64,000 nt of DNA from Bradyrhizobium sp. CCBAU 53351. GTDB lineage: Bacteria; Pseudomonadota; Alphaproteobacteria; Rhizobiales; Xanthobacteraceae. Below, piece after piece: positions 1 to 8,849 of the stretch. The first letter of the stretch is position 1. Each line of letters begins with the position of its first letter. The notes under the pieces were generated by a model, which was not told where the DNA came from, searched no databases, and worked only from the letters and a program-made list of their open reading frames with translations. Both the position numbers and the translations under genes were made by a program. Location: NCBI RefSeq assembly GCF_015291745.1, contig NZ_CP030059.1, forward strand, positions 5,111,501 through 5,175,500. The letters are read 5' to 3'.

Positions 1-800
1 AGGTCGATCGCGGTGAGGACGTCGTTGATGGTCGCACCGGGCGCAGTCGGCGTTCCCTCGTAGACGATCGAATTGCCGTTGCCGTCCGTGGCGATGTGGC
101 CGCTGGCGTCGAGGCCCCAGCCGGTCGGCTGCGTGCTCGGGGCAATACCGGTGCGGAAGGTGATGGATTTGCCGTTCACGGTGATCGTATCGCCGTCGGC
201 GGGCGCGGCGCCGAAGGTGGTGGACGCGGTTGTGCCGACGAGCGTGGCGGTGCCGCTGAGTACCGTGGTGCCGTCAGCCGCGGTCGCAGCGAACCCGACC
301 ACCGTGCCGGCGCTCGAGCCCAGCGAGGCGCCGAGTGCGGCGGTTCCCGTAACCGGGGTCACGCCGCCGGCGGCGCCGGTATAAAGCACGTTGCTCTTGG
401 CGGTAGCGCTCGCATAGGAGGTCGTACCGCGCAGGTCGGCAGGCGTCGCGCCGGGAATCGTGGTCGAGACGTTCGACTTGGTGGAGTAGCCGACCGTGGT
501 CTGCAGCGCCTGGTTGGCGATCGATTTCGCGCTGTCGATCAGCTTCTGCAGCGAGGTGATGCCGGTGTTGGCGGCCTGCAGCACCTGGACACCGTTATTG
601 ATGCCGTCGAGCAGGTTGCTGATGTCGCTCGCCCGGTTGTCCAACCCCTGCGCCGTGAAGAAGTTGGTGGGATTGTCGAGCGCGGTGTTGACCTTCTTGC
701 CGGTCGACAGCCGCTCCTGCGTCGTGGCCAGCAAGTCGGCCGTCGACTGCAGCGACAACAGGTTCTGGCGAACGGACGCCGAGAGAACGATGTTGGACAT
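1..800 (-). CDS. fliC: Flagellin (fourth tandem copy), C-terminal part cut by window edge
   Basis: Flagellar filament subunit. Only the first 266 codons lie in the window; the gene continues beyond base 1. The N-terminus MSNIVLSASVRQNLLSLQ and the following D0/D1 helical region match the three complete flagellins downstream closely. From about residue 200 the variable region carries the DGDTITVNGKSITF motif of the repeated beta-rich unit (DUF1522-like) seen in the other copies. It differs from the other three in the variable region and in its leader, which lacks the conserved box found about 80-93 bases upstream of the others. The start was chosen as the ATG that aligns with the paralogues. 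Identity as flagellin is secure; the C-terminal half is not seen. Confidence 0.9.
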   Translation of the reverse strand, partial: MSNIVLSASVRQNLLSLQSTADLLATTQERLSTGKKVNTALDNPTNFFTAQGLDNRASDISNLLDGINNGVQVLQAANTGITSLQKLIDSAKSIANQALQTTVGYSTKSNVSTTIPGATPADLRGTTSYASATAKSNVLYTGAAGGVTPVTGTAALGASLGSSAGTVVGFAATAADGTTVLSGTATLVGTTASTTFGAAPADGDTITVNGKSITFRTGIAPSTQPTGWGLDASGHIATDGNGNSIVYEGTPTAPGATINDVLTAID

Positions 801-954
801 TGGCGAGTCTTCCTCTTGAACCGGATACGAATCGGCCGCGCGGTCTGCAAAGCGGGCTTTTGTCCAGTTTTAGGAGGTGTCCTTTAAAGTATGGTTAACG
901 CCGGTTTAAGGGACAGGGTTAATGGCGAGTGAACGCCCCTGCCCGCCCAGGACG

Positions 955-990
955 CAAAAAGAACGGCGGGGCAAATGGCCCCGCCGCTCG
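955..990 (-). terminator. Rho-independent terminator after flagellin 1018-3291
   Basis: On the minus strand a GC stem (CGGCGGGGC pairing with GCCCCGCCG) with a short loop is followed by a T-rich run TTCTTTTT. It lies about 30 bases past the stop codon of the flagellin gene, and similar hairpins follow the next two flagellins. Confidence 0.8.
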
Positions 991-1017
991 ATTTTATCCA
1001 GTTATTTCAGTCGCTTA

Positions 1018-3291
1018 TTACCTGAGTAACTGAAGCACGCTCTGCTGCGAGGTATTGGCCAGCGACAGCGCGGAGACCGCGATCGACTGCCGGGTCGACA
1101 GCGCCTGGCTGTTGGCGGCCTCCACATTGGTGTCGGCCAGGGTCAGGTTGGACGAGCCGGTCTGCAGCACGTTGATCAGGTTCTTGTTGAAGTCCTGACG
1201 GATCTGAACGACCGAGAGGTTCGAGCCGAGGCTCGAGGCTTCCGAGCGCAGCGTGCTCGACGCGGCGTTCAAATTGGTCAGCACGCGGTTGGCGGCGGCG
1301 TTGTCGATGAAGTCGACGCCGACGGTCAGCGCGGCAAGACCGAGACCCTTGGAGTTGTAGGTCACGCCGGTGATGTTCAGGCTCGACTTGCCGGTCTCGT
1401 CGAACACCAGCTTGAGCTGGTCGCCGTTCAAGAGGTTGACACCGTTGAACGAGGAGTCCTGCGAGGTCGTGTCGATCTGGTTCAGGATGTTGTTGTACTG
1501 AGACACCAGATTGGCACGCGCCGTCTGGGCAACACCGTCCTGGACGGGGTTGGAAGCCGTCGAGAAGGTCAGCGCCGAAGTGAGCGTGCCGCCGATCGCA
1601 CCGCCAGCCGCGGTCGAGCCGAGCGTCGAGGACGCGTAGTCGTTGGACGCGGTGATGGTCAGCAAGCCGTTGGCGTCGATCGTTGCCGACAGGTTGTTGG
1701 CCTGCAGCTTGGTGTTGAGCTGATCGAGCGTCTTGACCGTGCCGTTGGTGCCGTCGCCGAAGGTGACGTTGACCGCCGTGCCGCCGTTGAAGGAGGTGAA
1801 GGTCAAGGTCTTGCCGGCGATGCCGCCGATGCCGGAGGTGCGGGCGGCCGAGAACGCCGTCGCGCTGCCGGTGTTGCCGGCGAGACCAAGCACGGAGAGC
1901 GCATTGCCCGTGCCGGTGATCGACAGGTCGGCGTTGATGCCGGTCGACAATTTGAGCTGTCCAGACGTGTTGATGGTCGATGCAGCCTGCCCGACCGCTG
2001 TTGCGAGCGTGCCGCCACCGCTGCCATTGAGCGTGAAGGTCTGCACGCCGGTGGCGAAGTCGATCGCTTTCAGCACGTCGGCGATGGTGCCGGTTTGCAG
2101 ATAAACCGTCGAGTTGCCGTTGCCGTCGGTGAGAACGTTGCCGCTGACGCCGAAGCCGCTCGGGACTGCCGGAGCGTTGGTCGATCCCGGAACCGGCGCG
2201 TTCTTGAAGGTGATGACGTGGCCGTCGACATTCAGCGACGTACCATCCTGCAGCAGCGAGCTCAGGGAGCCCGAGCTGGTCGTTCGGGTCGCAGTCAACG
2301 TGATATTGCCGCCGCCCGTCGCACCGGTCAGACCGAGCTCCTTCAAGAAGTCGGCATTGCCAGTCACGGACAGGTCGGCCCCCACCGAGCTCTTGAGCGT
2401 CACGACGCCCGCAGCGGCGGTCGAGGGCGATGCGGCGGAAGCAGCACCGATGGTCGCTGCACCAGCGGAGATCGTCACGGTCTTGACGCCACTGGCGAGG
2501 TCGATCGCGGCCAGGACGTCGCCCACGGTCGCCAGCGTCGCCGTGGTCGCGGTGTCGCCGAGATAGATCGTGCTGTTGCCACTGCCGTCGGTGACGAGAT
2601 GACCGCTGACGCCCGAACCGGTCGGAACGGCGCTCGTAGCCGGCGCAGTGCCGGTGCGGAAGGTGATGGTCTTGCCGTTCACCGTCAGCGTATCGCCATC
2701 GCTCGGAGCGGTGGTCAGCTTGCCGGCGGCGGTGGTGCCGAGCAGCGTGGTGGCCGACGAGATGCCTGTCGTGCCGTCGGCCGCAAGACCCCCGGTGCCC
2801 GCAAACGAGCCCTGGGTTGCGCCGAGGGTGGTGGACGCACTTGCCGCGGTGGTGCCGCCGGCCGTGCCGTTATACAGCACGTTGCTGCTGGCTGTCGCAC
2901 TGGCGAAGGACGTCGTGCCGCGCAGGTCGGCCGCCGTCGCACCGGCGATCGTGGTCGAGACGTTGGACTTGGTGGAGTAACCGACGGTGGTCTGCAGCGC
3001 CTGGTTGGCGATCGACTTGGCGCTGTCGATCAACTTCTGCAGCGAGGTCAGGCCGGTGTTGGCGGCCTGCAGCACCTGCACGCCGTTGGCGATGCCGTCG
3101 AGCAGGTTGTTGATGTCGCTGGCGCGGTTGTCGAGCGACTGGGCGGTGAAATAGTTGGTGGGATTGTCCAGAGCCGAGTTGACGCTCTTGCCGGTCGACA
3201 GACGGTTCTGTGTGGTGGCGAGAAGATCGGCGGTGGACTGGAGAGAAAGCAGGTTCTGACGAACCGACGCAGAGAGAACGATACCGGACAT
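1018..3291 (-). CDS. fliC: Flagellin, 757 residues with expanded variable domain
   Basis: Filament subunit exported through the flagellar type III apparatus. The N-terminal D0/D1 region (about 1-190, LSTGKSVNSALDNPTN motif) and the C-terminal D1/D0 region (about 590-757, ending SQQSVLQLLR-like) are typical flagellin. At 757 residues it is roughly twice a usual flagellin. The extra length comes from units that begin DGDTLTVNGKTITF (about 200-340) and DGTSLNVDGHVITF (about 349-485), plus a partial third (about 493-560); this is the DUF1522-type repeat known from Bradyrhizobium flagellins. The minus-strand leader has an AGAAGGGTAA ribosome binding site just before ATG. It forms a tandem array with three paralogues, each apparently its own transcription unit because each ends in a terminator. 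Confidence 0.95.
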   Translation of the reverse strand: MSGIVLSASVRQNLLSLQSTADLLATTQNRLSTGKSVNSALDNPTNYFTAQSLDNRASDINNLLDGIANGVQVLQAANTGLTSLQKLIDSAKSIANQALQTTVGYSTKSNVSTTIAGATAADLRGTTSFASATASSNVLYNGTAGGTTAASASTTLGATQGSFAGTGGLAADGTTGISSATTLLGTTAAGKLTTAPSDGDTLTVNGKTITFRTGTAPATSAVPTGSGVSGHLVTDGSGNSTIYLGDTATTATLATVGDVLAAIDLASGVKTVTISAGAATIGAASAASPSTAAAGVVTLKSSVGADLSVTGNADFLKELGLTGATGGGNITLTATRTTSSGSLSSLLQDGTSLNVDGHVITFKNAPVPGSTNAPAVPSGFGVSGNVLTDGNGNSTVYLQTGTIADVLKAIDFATGVQTFTLNGSGGGTLATAVGQAASTINTSGQLKLSTGINADLSITGTGNALSVLGLAGNTGSATAFSAARTSGIGGIAGKTLTFTSFNGGTAVNVTFGDGTNGTVKTLDQLNTKLQANNLSATIDANGLLTITASNDYASSTLGSTAAGGAIGGTLTSALTFSTASNPVQDGVAQTARANLVSQYNNILNQIDTTSQDSSFNGVNLLNGDQLKLVFDETGKSSLNITGVTYNSKGLGLAALTVGVDFIDNAAANRVLTNLNAASSTLRSEASSLGSNLSVVQIRQDFNKNLINVLQTGSSNLTLADTNVEAANSQALSTRQSIAVSALSLANTSQQSVLQLLR

Positions 3292-3370
3292 GACTCTTTA
3301 CCCTTCTGGCTTACGCGTCTTCGTTCGATCGCTTGTGGATCGAGTGACGGGCTCAGCGTGCCGCGACGTG

Positions 3371-3386
3371 GCTAACAAAGGGTGAA
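3371..3386 (-). promoter_or_regulatory. Conserved upstream box of flagellin genes (copy 1)
   Basis: A 16-base element, GCTAACAAAGGGTGAA on the plus strand, lies 80 bases upstream of the flagellin start at 3291. A near-identical element sits 80 bases before the start at 5897 and a diverged one 93 bases before 8530. Its equal placement suggests a promoter or 5' leader control site. The factor is unknown. Confidence 0.45.
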
Positions 3387-3560
3387 AGGAGTGCAGACTG
3401 CATAAGCGCCGGTTCACCATAAGCGAGCCGAAGGCGCCGAGACGAGCGACAACCCACCTGAAATCATTGGCGATTCCTGGCGCTTACGCTCCATTAACCA
3501 TAACCGCTGGTTACTTTCTCGAGCGCTGCCTGCCCTCTCGAAAGCTTTTGAGCTAGGAGC

Positions 3561-3597
3561 AAAAAGAAAACGGCGGGGCCGAAGCCCCACCGCCGGA
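3561..3597 (-). terminator. Rho-independent terminator after flagellin 3624-5897
   Basis: Minus-strand hairpin (CGGCGG, GGGGC paired across a CGAA/TTCG-like loop) followed by a T-rich tail TTTTCTTTTT, 27 bases after the stop codon of the flagellin gene. Confidence 0.85.
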
Positions 3598-3623
3598 TCT
3601 TGCTCTGCGATGTCGTCCGCGAC

Positions 3624-5897
3624 TTAGCGGAGCAGTTGCAGCACGCTCTGCTGCGACTGGTTGGCCAGCGACAGCGCGGAGACCGCGATCGACTGGCGGG
3701 TCGACAGCGCCTGGCTGTTGGCCGCTTCGACGTTGGTGTCGGCCAGGGTCAGGTTGGACGAGCCGGTCTGCAGCACGTTGATCAGGTTCTTGTTGAAGTC
3801 CTGACGAACCTGCACGATCGTCAGGTTCGAACCCAGAGCCGATGCTTCCGAGCGCAGCGTGCTAGACGCGGTGTTCAAATTCGCCAACACCTTGTTGGTG
3901 GCAGCGTTGTCGATGAAGTCGACACCGCTGGTCAGCGCAGCGAGGCCCAGACCCTTGGAGTTGTAGGTTACGCCGGTGATGCTCAAGCTGGACTTGGCCG
4001 TCTCGTCGAACACCAGCTTGAGCTGGTCGCCGTTGAGGAGGTTAACGCCGTTGAAGGACGAGTCCTGCGCGGTCGAGTCAATCTGCTGAAGGATGTTGTT
4101 GTACTGGTTCACCAGGTTGGCACGCGAGGTCTGCGCCACCGTGTCCTGGACGGGGCTGGAAGCCGTCGAGAACGTCAGCGCCGTCGTCAGCGTGCCGCCG
4201 ATCGCACCACCCGCGGTGCTCGAACCGATGGTCGAGGACGCGTAGTCGTTGGTGGTCGAGATCGTCAGCAGGCCGTTGGCATCGATCGTCGCCGACAGGT
4301 TGTTGGCCTGAAGCTTCGAGTTGAGCTGATCGAGCGTCTTGACCGTGCCGTTGGTGCCGTCGCCGAAGGTGACATCGACCGCCGTGCCGCCATTGAAGGA
4401 GGTGAAGGTCAAGGTCTTGCCGCTGATGCCGCCGATGCCGGAGGTACGGGCGGCAGTGAACGCAGTCGCCGTGCCCGTGTTGCCGGCAAGACCGAGCACG
4501 TTCAGCGCGTTGCCCGTGCCGGTGATCGACAGGTCGGCATTGACGCCGGTGGACAGCTTGAGCTGGCCGGAGGCATTGATCGACGAGGCGATCTGGCCCG
4601 AGGCGGCCCCAAGCGTCGCGGTGCCGTTGGCGGCAATGGTGGCGGTCTGCACGCCGGTGGCAAGGTCGATCGCGCTCAGCACGTCGGCAACCGTGCCGGA
4701 CTGCAGATAGACCGTCGAGTTGCCGGCGCCGTCGGTGAGAACGTTGCCGCTGACACCGAAGCCGCTCGGAATCGCCGGGGCGTTGGTCGAGCCCGGAACC
4801 GGCGCGTTCTTGAACGAGATGACGTGGCCATTGACGTTCAGCGATGAACCGTCCGAGATCAGCGAGCTCAAGGAGCCCGAGCTGGTCGTGCGGGTCGCGG
4901 TCAACGTGATATTGCCGCCGCCCGTCGCACCGGTCAGACCGAGCTGCTTCAGGAAGTCGGCCTTGCCCGTCACGGACAGGTCGGCACCCGCCGAGCTCTT
5001 GAGCGTCACGACGCCCGCGGCAGCGGTCGAGGGCGATGCGCCGGAAGCAGCACCGATGGTCGCTGCACCAGCGGAGATCGTCGAGGTCTTGACGCCACTG
5101 GCGAGGTCGATCGCGGTCAGAATGTCGCCGACGGTCGCCAGCGTCGACGTGGTCGCGGTGTCACCGAGATAGATCGTGCTGTTGCCGCTGCCGTCGGTGA
5201 CGAGATGACCGCTGACGCCCGAACCGGTCGGAACGGCGCTCGTAGCCGGCGCAGTGCCGGTGCGGAAGGTGATGGTCTTGCCGTTCACCGTCAGCGTATC
5301 GCCATCGCTCGGAGCGGTGGTCAGCTTGCCGGCGGCGGTGGTGCCGAGCAGCGTGGTGGCCGACGAGATGCCTGTCGTGCCGTCGGCCGCAAGACCCCCG
5401 GTGCCTGCAAACGAGCCCTGGGTTGCACCGAGCGTGGCAGACGAACCTGCCGCGGTGGCGCCGCCGGCCGTGCCGTTATAGAGCACGTTGCCGAGCGCCG
5501 TGGCGCTGGCGAAGCTCGTGGTGCCACGCAGGTCGGCCGCCGTCGCACCGGAGATGGTGGTGGAGACGTTCGACTTGGTGGAGTAGCCGACCGTGGTCTG
5601 CAGCGCCTGGTTGGCGATCGACTTCGCGGAGTCGATCAGCTTCTGCAGCGAGGTGATGCCGGTGTTGGCGGCCTGCAGCACCTGCACGCCGTTGGCGATG
5701 CCGTCGAGCAGGTTGTTGATGTCGCTGGCGCGGTTGTCGAGCGACTGTGCGGTGAAGAAGTTGGTGGGATTGTCCAGGGCCGAGTTGACGCTCTTGCCGG
5801 TCGACAGGCGGCTTTGGGTAGTGGCGAGGAGGTCAGCGGTGGACTGGAGGGAGAGCAAGTTCTGACGAACTGAGGAAGAGAGAACGATACCGGACAT
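3624..5897 (-). CDS. fliC: Flagellin, 757 residues with expanded variable domain
   Basis: Filament subunit, the same architecture and length as its neighbours: N-terminal D0/D1, two full DUF1522-like units (about 200-340 and 349-485), a partial third, and C-terminal D1/D0. The central part, about bases 4219-5403, looks identical in DNA to 6852-8036 of the next copy, while the two ends differ by scattered substitutions. This suggests recent gene conversion or recent duplication. The leader has AGAAGGGTAAC before ATG and the conserved box at 5977. Which of the copies is the major filament subunit cannot be told from sequence. Confidence 0.95.
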   Translation of the reverse strand: MSGIVLSSSVRQNLLSLQSTADLLATTQSRLSTGKSVNSALDNPTNFFTAQSLDNRASDINNLLDGIANGVQVLQAANTGITSLQKLIDSAKSIANQALQTTVGYSTKSNVSTTISGATAADLRGTTSFASATALGNVLYNGTAGGATAAGSSATLGATQGSFAGTGGLAADGTTGISSATTLLGTTAAGKLTTAPSDGDTLTVNGKTITFRTGTAPATSAVPTGSGVSGHLVTDGSGNSTIYLGDTATTSTLATVGDILTAIDLASGVKTSTISAGAATIGAASGASPSTAAAGVVTLKSSAGADLSVTGKADFLKQLGLTGATGGGNITLTATRTTSSGSLSSLISDGSSLNVNGHVISFKNAPVPGSTNAPAIPSGFGVSGNVLTDGAGNSTVYLQSGTVADVLSAIDLATGVQTATIAANGTATLGAASGQIASSINASGQLKLSTGVNADLSITGTGNALNVLGLAGNTGTATAFTAARTSGIGGISGKTLTFTSFNGGTAVDVTFGDGTNGTVKTLDQLNSKLQANNLSATIDANGLLTISTTNDYASSTIGSSTAGGAIGGTLTTALTFSTASSPVQDTVAQTSRANLVNQYNNILQQIDSTAQDSSFNGVNLLNGDQLKLVFDETAKSSLSITGVTYNSKGLGLAALTSGVDFIDNAATNKVLANLNTASSTLRSEASALGSNLTIVQVRQDFNKNLINVLQTGSSNLTLADTNVEAANSQALSTRQSIAVSALSLANQSQQSVLQLLR

Positions 5898-5976
5898 TGA
5901 GTGTTACCCTTCTGGTACGCAACGCAACAAAACTTCGATTAGGATTAATCGATGCTCGGGACGGTGAACGTGGAGG

Positions 5977-5992
5977 GCTAACAAAGCATGAA
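5977..5992 (-). promoter_or_regulatory. Conserved upstream box of flagellin genes (copy 2)
   Basis: GCTAACAAAGCATGAA on the plus strand, 80 bases upstream of the start codon at 5897. The first ten bases are identical to copy 1 and it is placed identically. Confidence 0.45.
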
Positions 5993-6192
5993 GCGTGTCG
6001 CGCCAGTCCCTGCGCGGATTCACCATACGGGCGATCGAAGCCTGATCACGCTTCTCCATATCGTCATGATAGGATGACGCTTTTTGGCGCGGCGACGAGC
6101 CATTTGCCACTTGTCAACCATAACTCAGAGTGAGCAATTGGCTGCATCCGATACATCATCCCACTTCATCGAGCGGCATCCCGATGCCGACG

Positions 6193-6229
6193 CAAAAAAA
6201 AAGCGGCGGGGCCGAAGCCCCGCCGCCGG
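6193..6229 (-). terminator. Rho-independent terminator after flagellin 6257-8530
   Basis: Minus-strand stem GGCGGCGGGGC pairing with GCCCCGCCGC around a short loop, followed by a run of nine T. It lies 28 bases past the flagellin stop codon. Confidence 0.88.
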
Positions 6230-6256
6230 ATCTTGCTTTGCGATGTCTGCCGCGAC

Positions 6257-8530
6257 TTAGCGGAGCAGTTGCAGCACGCTCTGCTGCGACTGGTTGGCCA
6301 GCGACAGCGCGGAGACCGCGATCGACTGGCGGGTCGACAGCGCCTGGCTGTTGGCTGCCTCGGTGTTGGTGTCGGCCAGCGTCAGGTTGGACGAACCGGT
6401 CTGCAGCACATTGATCAGGCTCTTGTTGAAATCCTGACGAACCTGCACCACCGAGAGGTTCGAACCGAGGCTCGAAGCTTCCGAGCGCAGCGTGCTCGAC
6501 GCAGCGTTCAGGTTGGTCAGCACCTTGTTGGTGGCGGCGTTGTCGATGAAATCGACACCGCTGGTCAGCGCAGCAAGGCCGAGACCCTTGGAGTTGTAGG
6601 TCACGCCGGTGATGCTGAGGTTCGACTTGCCGGTTTCGTCGAACACCAACTTGAGCTGGTCGCCGTTCAACAGGTTGACGCCGTTGAACGAGGAGTCCTG
6701 AGCGGTCGTGTCGATCTGGTTCAGGATGTTGTTGTACTGAGACACCAGGTTGGCACGCGAGGTCTGCGCCACCGTGTCCTGGACGGGGCTGGAAGCCGTC
6801 GAGAACGTCAGCGCCGTCGTCAGCGTACCGCCGATCGCACCACCCGCGGCGCTCGAACCGATGGTCGAGGACGCGTAGTCGTTGGTGGTCGAGATCGTCA
6901 GCAGGCCGTTGGCATCGATCGTCGCCGACAGGTTGTTGGCCTGAAGCTTCGAGTTGAGCTGATCGAGCGTCTTGACCGTGCCGTTGGTGCCGTCGCCGAA
7001 GGTGACATCGACCGCCGTGCCGCCATTGAAGGAGGTGAAGGTCAAGGTCTTGCCGCTGATGCCGCCGATGCCGGAGGTACGGGCGGCAGTGAACGCAGTC
7101 GCCGTGCCCGTGTTGCCGGCAAGACCGAGCACGTTCAGCGCGTTGCCCGTGCCGGTGATCGACAGGTCGGCATTGACGCCGGTGGACAGCTTGAGCTGGC
7201 CGGAGGCATTGATCGACGAGGCGATCTGGCCCGAGGCGGCCCCAAGCGTCGCGGTGCCGTTGGCGGCAATGGTGGCGGTCTGCACGCCGGTGGCAAGGTC
7301 GATCGCGCTCAGCACGTCGGCAACCGTGCCGGACTGCAGATAGACCGTCGAGTTGCCGGCGCCGTCGGTGAGAACGTTGCCGCTGACACCGAAGCCGCTC
7401 GGAATCGCCGGGGCGTTGGTCGAGCCCGGAACCGGCGCGTTCTTGAACGAGATGACGTGGCCATTGACGTTCAGCGATGAACCGTCCGAGATCAGCGAGC
7501 TCAAGGAGCCCGAGCTGGTCGTGCGGGTCGCGGTCAACGTGATATTGCCGCCGCCCGTCGCACCGGTCAGACCGAGCTGCTTCAGGAAGTCGGCCTTGCC
7601 CGTCACGGACAGGTCGGCACCCGCCGAGCTCTTGAGCGTCACGACGCCCGCGGCAGCGGTCGAGGGCGATGCGCCGGAAGCAGCACCGATGGTCGCTGCA
7701 CCAGCGGAGATCGTCGAGGTCTTGACGCCACTGGCGAGGTCGATCGCGGTCAGAATGTCGCCGACGGTCGCCAGCGTCGACGTGGTCGCGGTGTCACCGA
7801 GATAGATCGTGCTGTTGCCGCTGCCGTCGGTGACGAGATGACCGCTGACGCCCGAACCGGTCGGAACGGCGCTCGTAGCCGGCGCAGTGCCGGTGCGGAA
7901 GGTGATGGTCTTGCCGTTCACCGTCAGCGTATCGCCATCGCTCGGAGCGGTGGTCAGCTTGCCGGCGGCGGTGGTGCCGAGCAGCGTGGTGGCCGACGAG
8001 ATGCCTGTCGTGCCGTCGGCCGCAAGACCCCCGGTGCCCGCAAACGAGCCCTGGGTTGCACCGAGCGTGGCAGACGAACCTGCCGCGGTGGCGCCGCCGG
8101 CCGTGCCGTTATAGAGCACGTTGCCGAGCGCCGTGGCGCTGGCGAAACTCGTGGTGCCACGCAGGTCGGCCGCCGTCGCACCGGAGATGGTGGCAGAGAC
8201 GTTGGACTTGGTGGAGTAGCCGACGGTGGTCTGCAGCGCCTGGTTGGCGATCGACTTCGCGGAGTCGATCAGCTTCTGCAGCGAGGTGATGCCGGTGTTG
8301 GCGGCCTGCAGCACCTGCACGCCGTTGGCGATGCCATCGAGCAGGTTGTTGATGTCGCTGGCGCGGTTGTCGAGCGACTGTGCCGTGAAGAAGTTGGTGG
8401 GATTGTCGAGAGCCGAGTTGACGCTCTTGCCGGTCGACAGACGGTTCTGCGTGGTGGCGAGGAGGTCAGCGGTGGACTGGAGAGAGAGCAGGTTCTGACG
8501 AACCGATGCGGAGAGGACGATACCGGACAT
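6257..8530 (-). CDS. fliC: Flagellin, 757 residues with expanded variable domain
   Basis: Filament subunit nearest flbT. Domain plan as in the other copies, with the N-terminal (MSGIVLSASVRQNLLSLQ) and C-terminal (LSLANQSQQSVLQLLR) helices of D0/D1 bracketing two full DUF1522-like units and a partial third. Its variable region is essentially identical to that of 3624-5897, but its C-terminal part is closer to the copy at 1018-3291 in places (for example the YNNILNQIDTT stretch). The genes are therefore patchworks. The leader has AGAAAGGTAAC before ATG. It is divergent from flbT, with about 320 bases between the starts. Confidence 0.95.
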   Translation of the reverse strand: MSGIVLSASVRQNLLSLQSTADLLATTQNRLSTGKSVNSALDNPTNFFTAQSLDNRASDINNLLDGIANGVQVLQAANTGITSLQKLIDSAKSIANQALQTTVGYSTKSNVSATISGATAADLRGTTSFASATALGNVLYNGTAGGATAAGSSATLGATQGSFAGTGGLAADGTTGISSATTLLGTTAAGKLTTAPSDGDTLTVNGKTITFRTGTAPATSAVPTGSGVSGHLVTDGSGNSTIYLGDTATTSTLATVGDILTAIDLASGVKTSTISAGAATIGAASGASPSTAAAGVVTLKSSAGADLSVTGKADFLKQLGLTGATGGGNITLTATRTTSSGSLSSLISDGSSLNVNGHVISFKNAPVPGSTNAPAIPSGFGVSGNVLTDGAGNSTVYLQSGTVADVLSAIDLATGVQTATIAANGTATLGAASGQIASSINASGQLKLSTGVNADLSITGTGNALNVLGLAGNTGTATAFTAARTSGIGGISGKTLTFTSFNGGTAVDVTFGDGTNGTVKTLDQLNSKLQANNLSATIDANGLLTISTTNDYASSTIGSSAAGGAIGGTLTTALTFSTASSPVQDTVAQTSRANLVSQYNNILNQIDTTAQDSSFNGVNLLNGDQLKLVFDETGKSNLSITGVTYNSKGLGLAALTSGVDFIDNAATNKVLTNLNAASSTLRSEASSLGSNLSVVQVRQDFNKSLINVLQTGSSNLTLADTNTEAANSQALSTRQSIAVSALSLANQSQQSVLQLLR

Positions 8531-8849
8531 GACTCTGTTACCTTTCTGGTAAACGACGCTACTGTTACACGTCTGCTTGGATCGCGAGTGATCCAGCGAC
8601 GGCGGACCGTGGCGCGGAGACCTCTAACGAAACATGAAATGAAACCCGCACTTTCGCCGGGTCACGTGTGATTCGGTCCGGGGAACGGCGCGGATCGCTG
8701 CGCCGCCGCACAAATGCACCTTTGAAAATATTGGGCTTTTCAGTGCGAACGGTGTGGATTTACAGCTCGTTAACTAATTGCGAGCGAGAATCGCGTCTTC
8801 AGAGGCCGCAACGAACGCTCGGTTACGAAAGCGTTGATGGAGAACAGGC
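8531..8849. other. Gene-free region between divergent flagellin and flbT
   Basis: About 320 bases with no convincing reading frame; no flaF gene is present here. It should hold the promoters of both flanking genes. The flagellin box lies at 8623-8638. A short palindrome (CGGCGC...GCGCCG) lies near 8682-8705. No GG-N10-GC sigma54 pattern was found on either side. Confidence 0.6.
8623..8638 (-). promoter_or_regulatory. Conserved upstream box of flagellin genes (diverged copy 3)
   Basis: TCTAACGAAACATGAA on the plus strand, 93 bases upstream of the start codon at 8530. It shares CTAAC-AAA--TGAA with the two other boxes. Confidence 0.35.

Noticed and set aside
96..3375. Long plus-strand frames opposite the flagellins (up to 426 codons)
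   Set aside because: They are antisense to well-supported flagellin genes, recur in the same register in each copy, and have a composition (Gly, Arg, Val runs) expected of GC-rich complementary frames.
3292..8623. Sigma54 promoters upstream of the flagellins
   Set aside because: Scanning both leaders for GG-N10-GC gave no match with the flanking consensus; the only good match in the flagellar region is before flgE.
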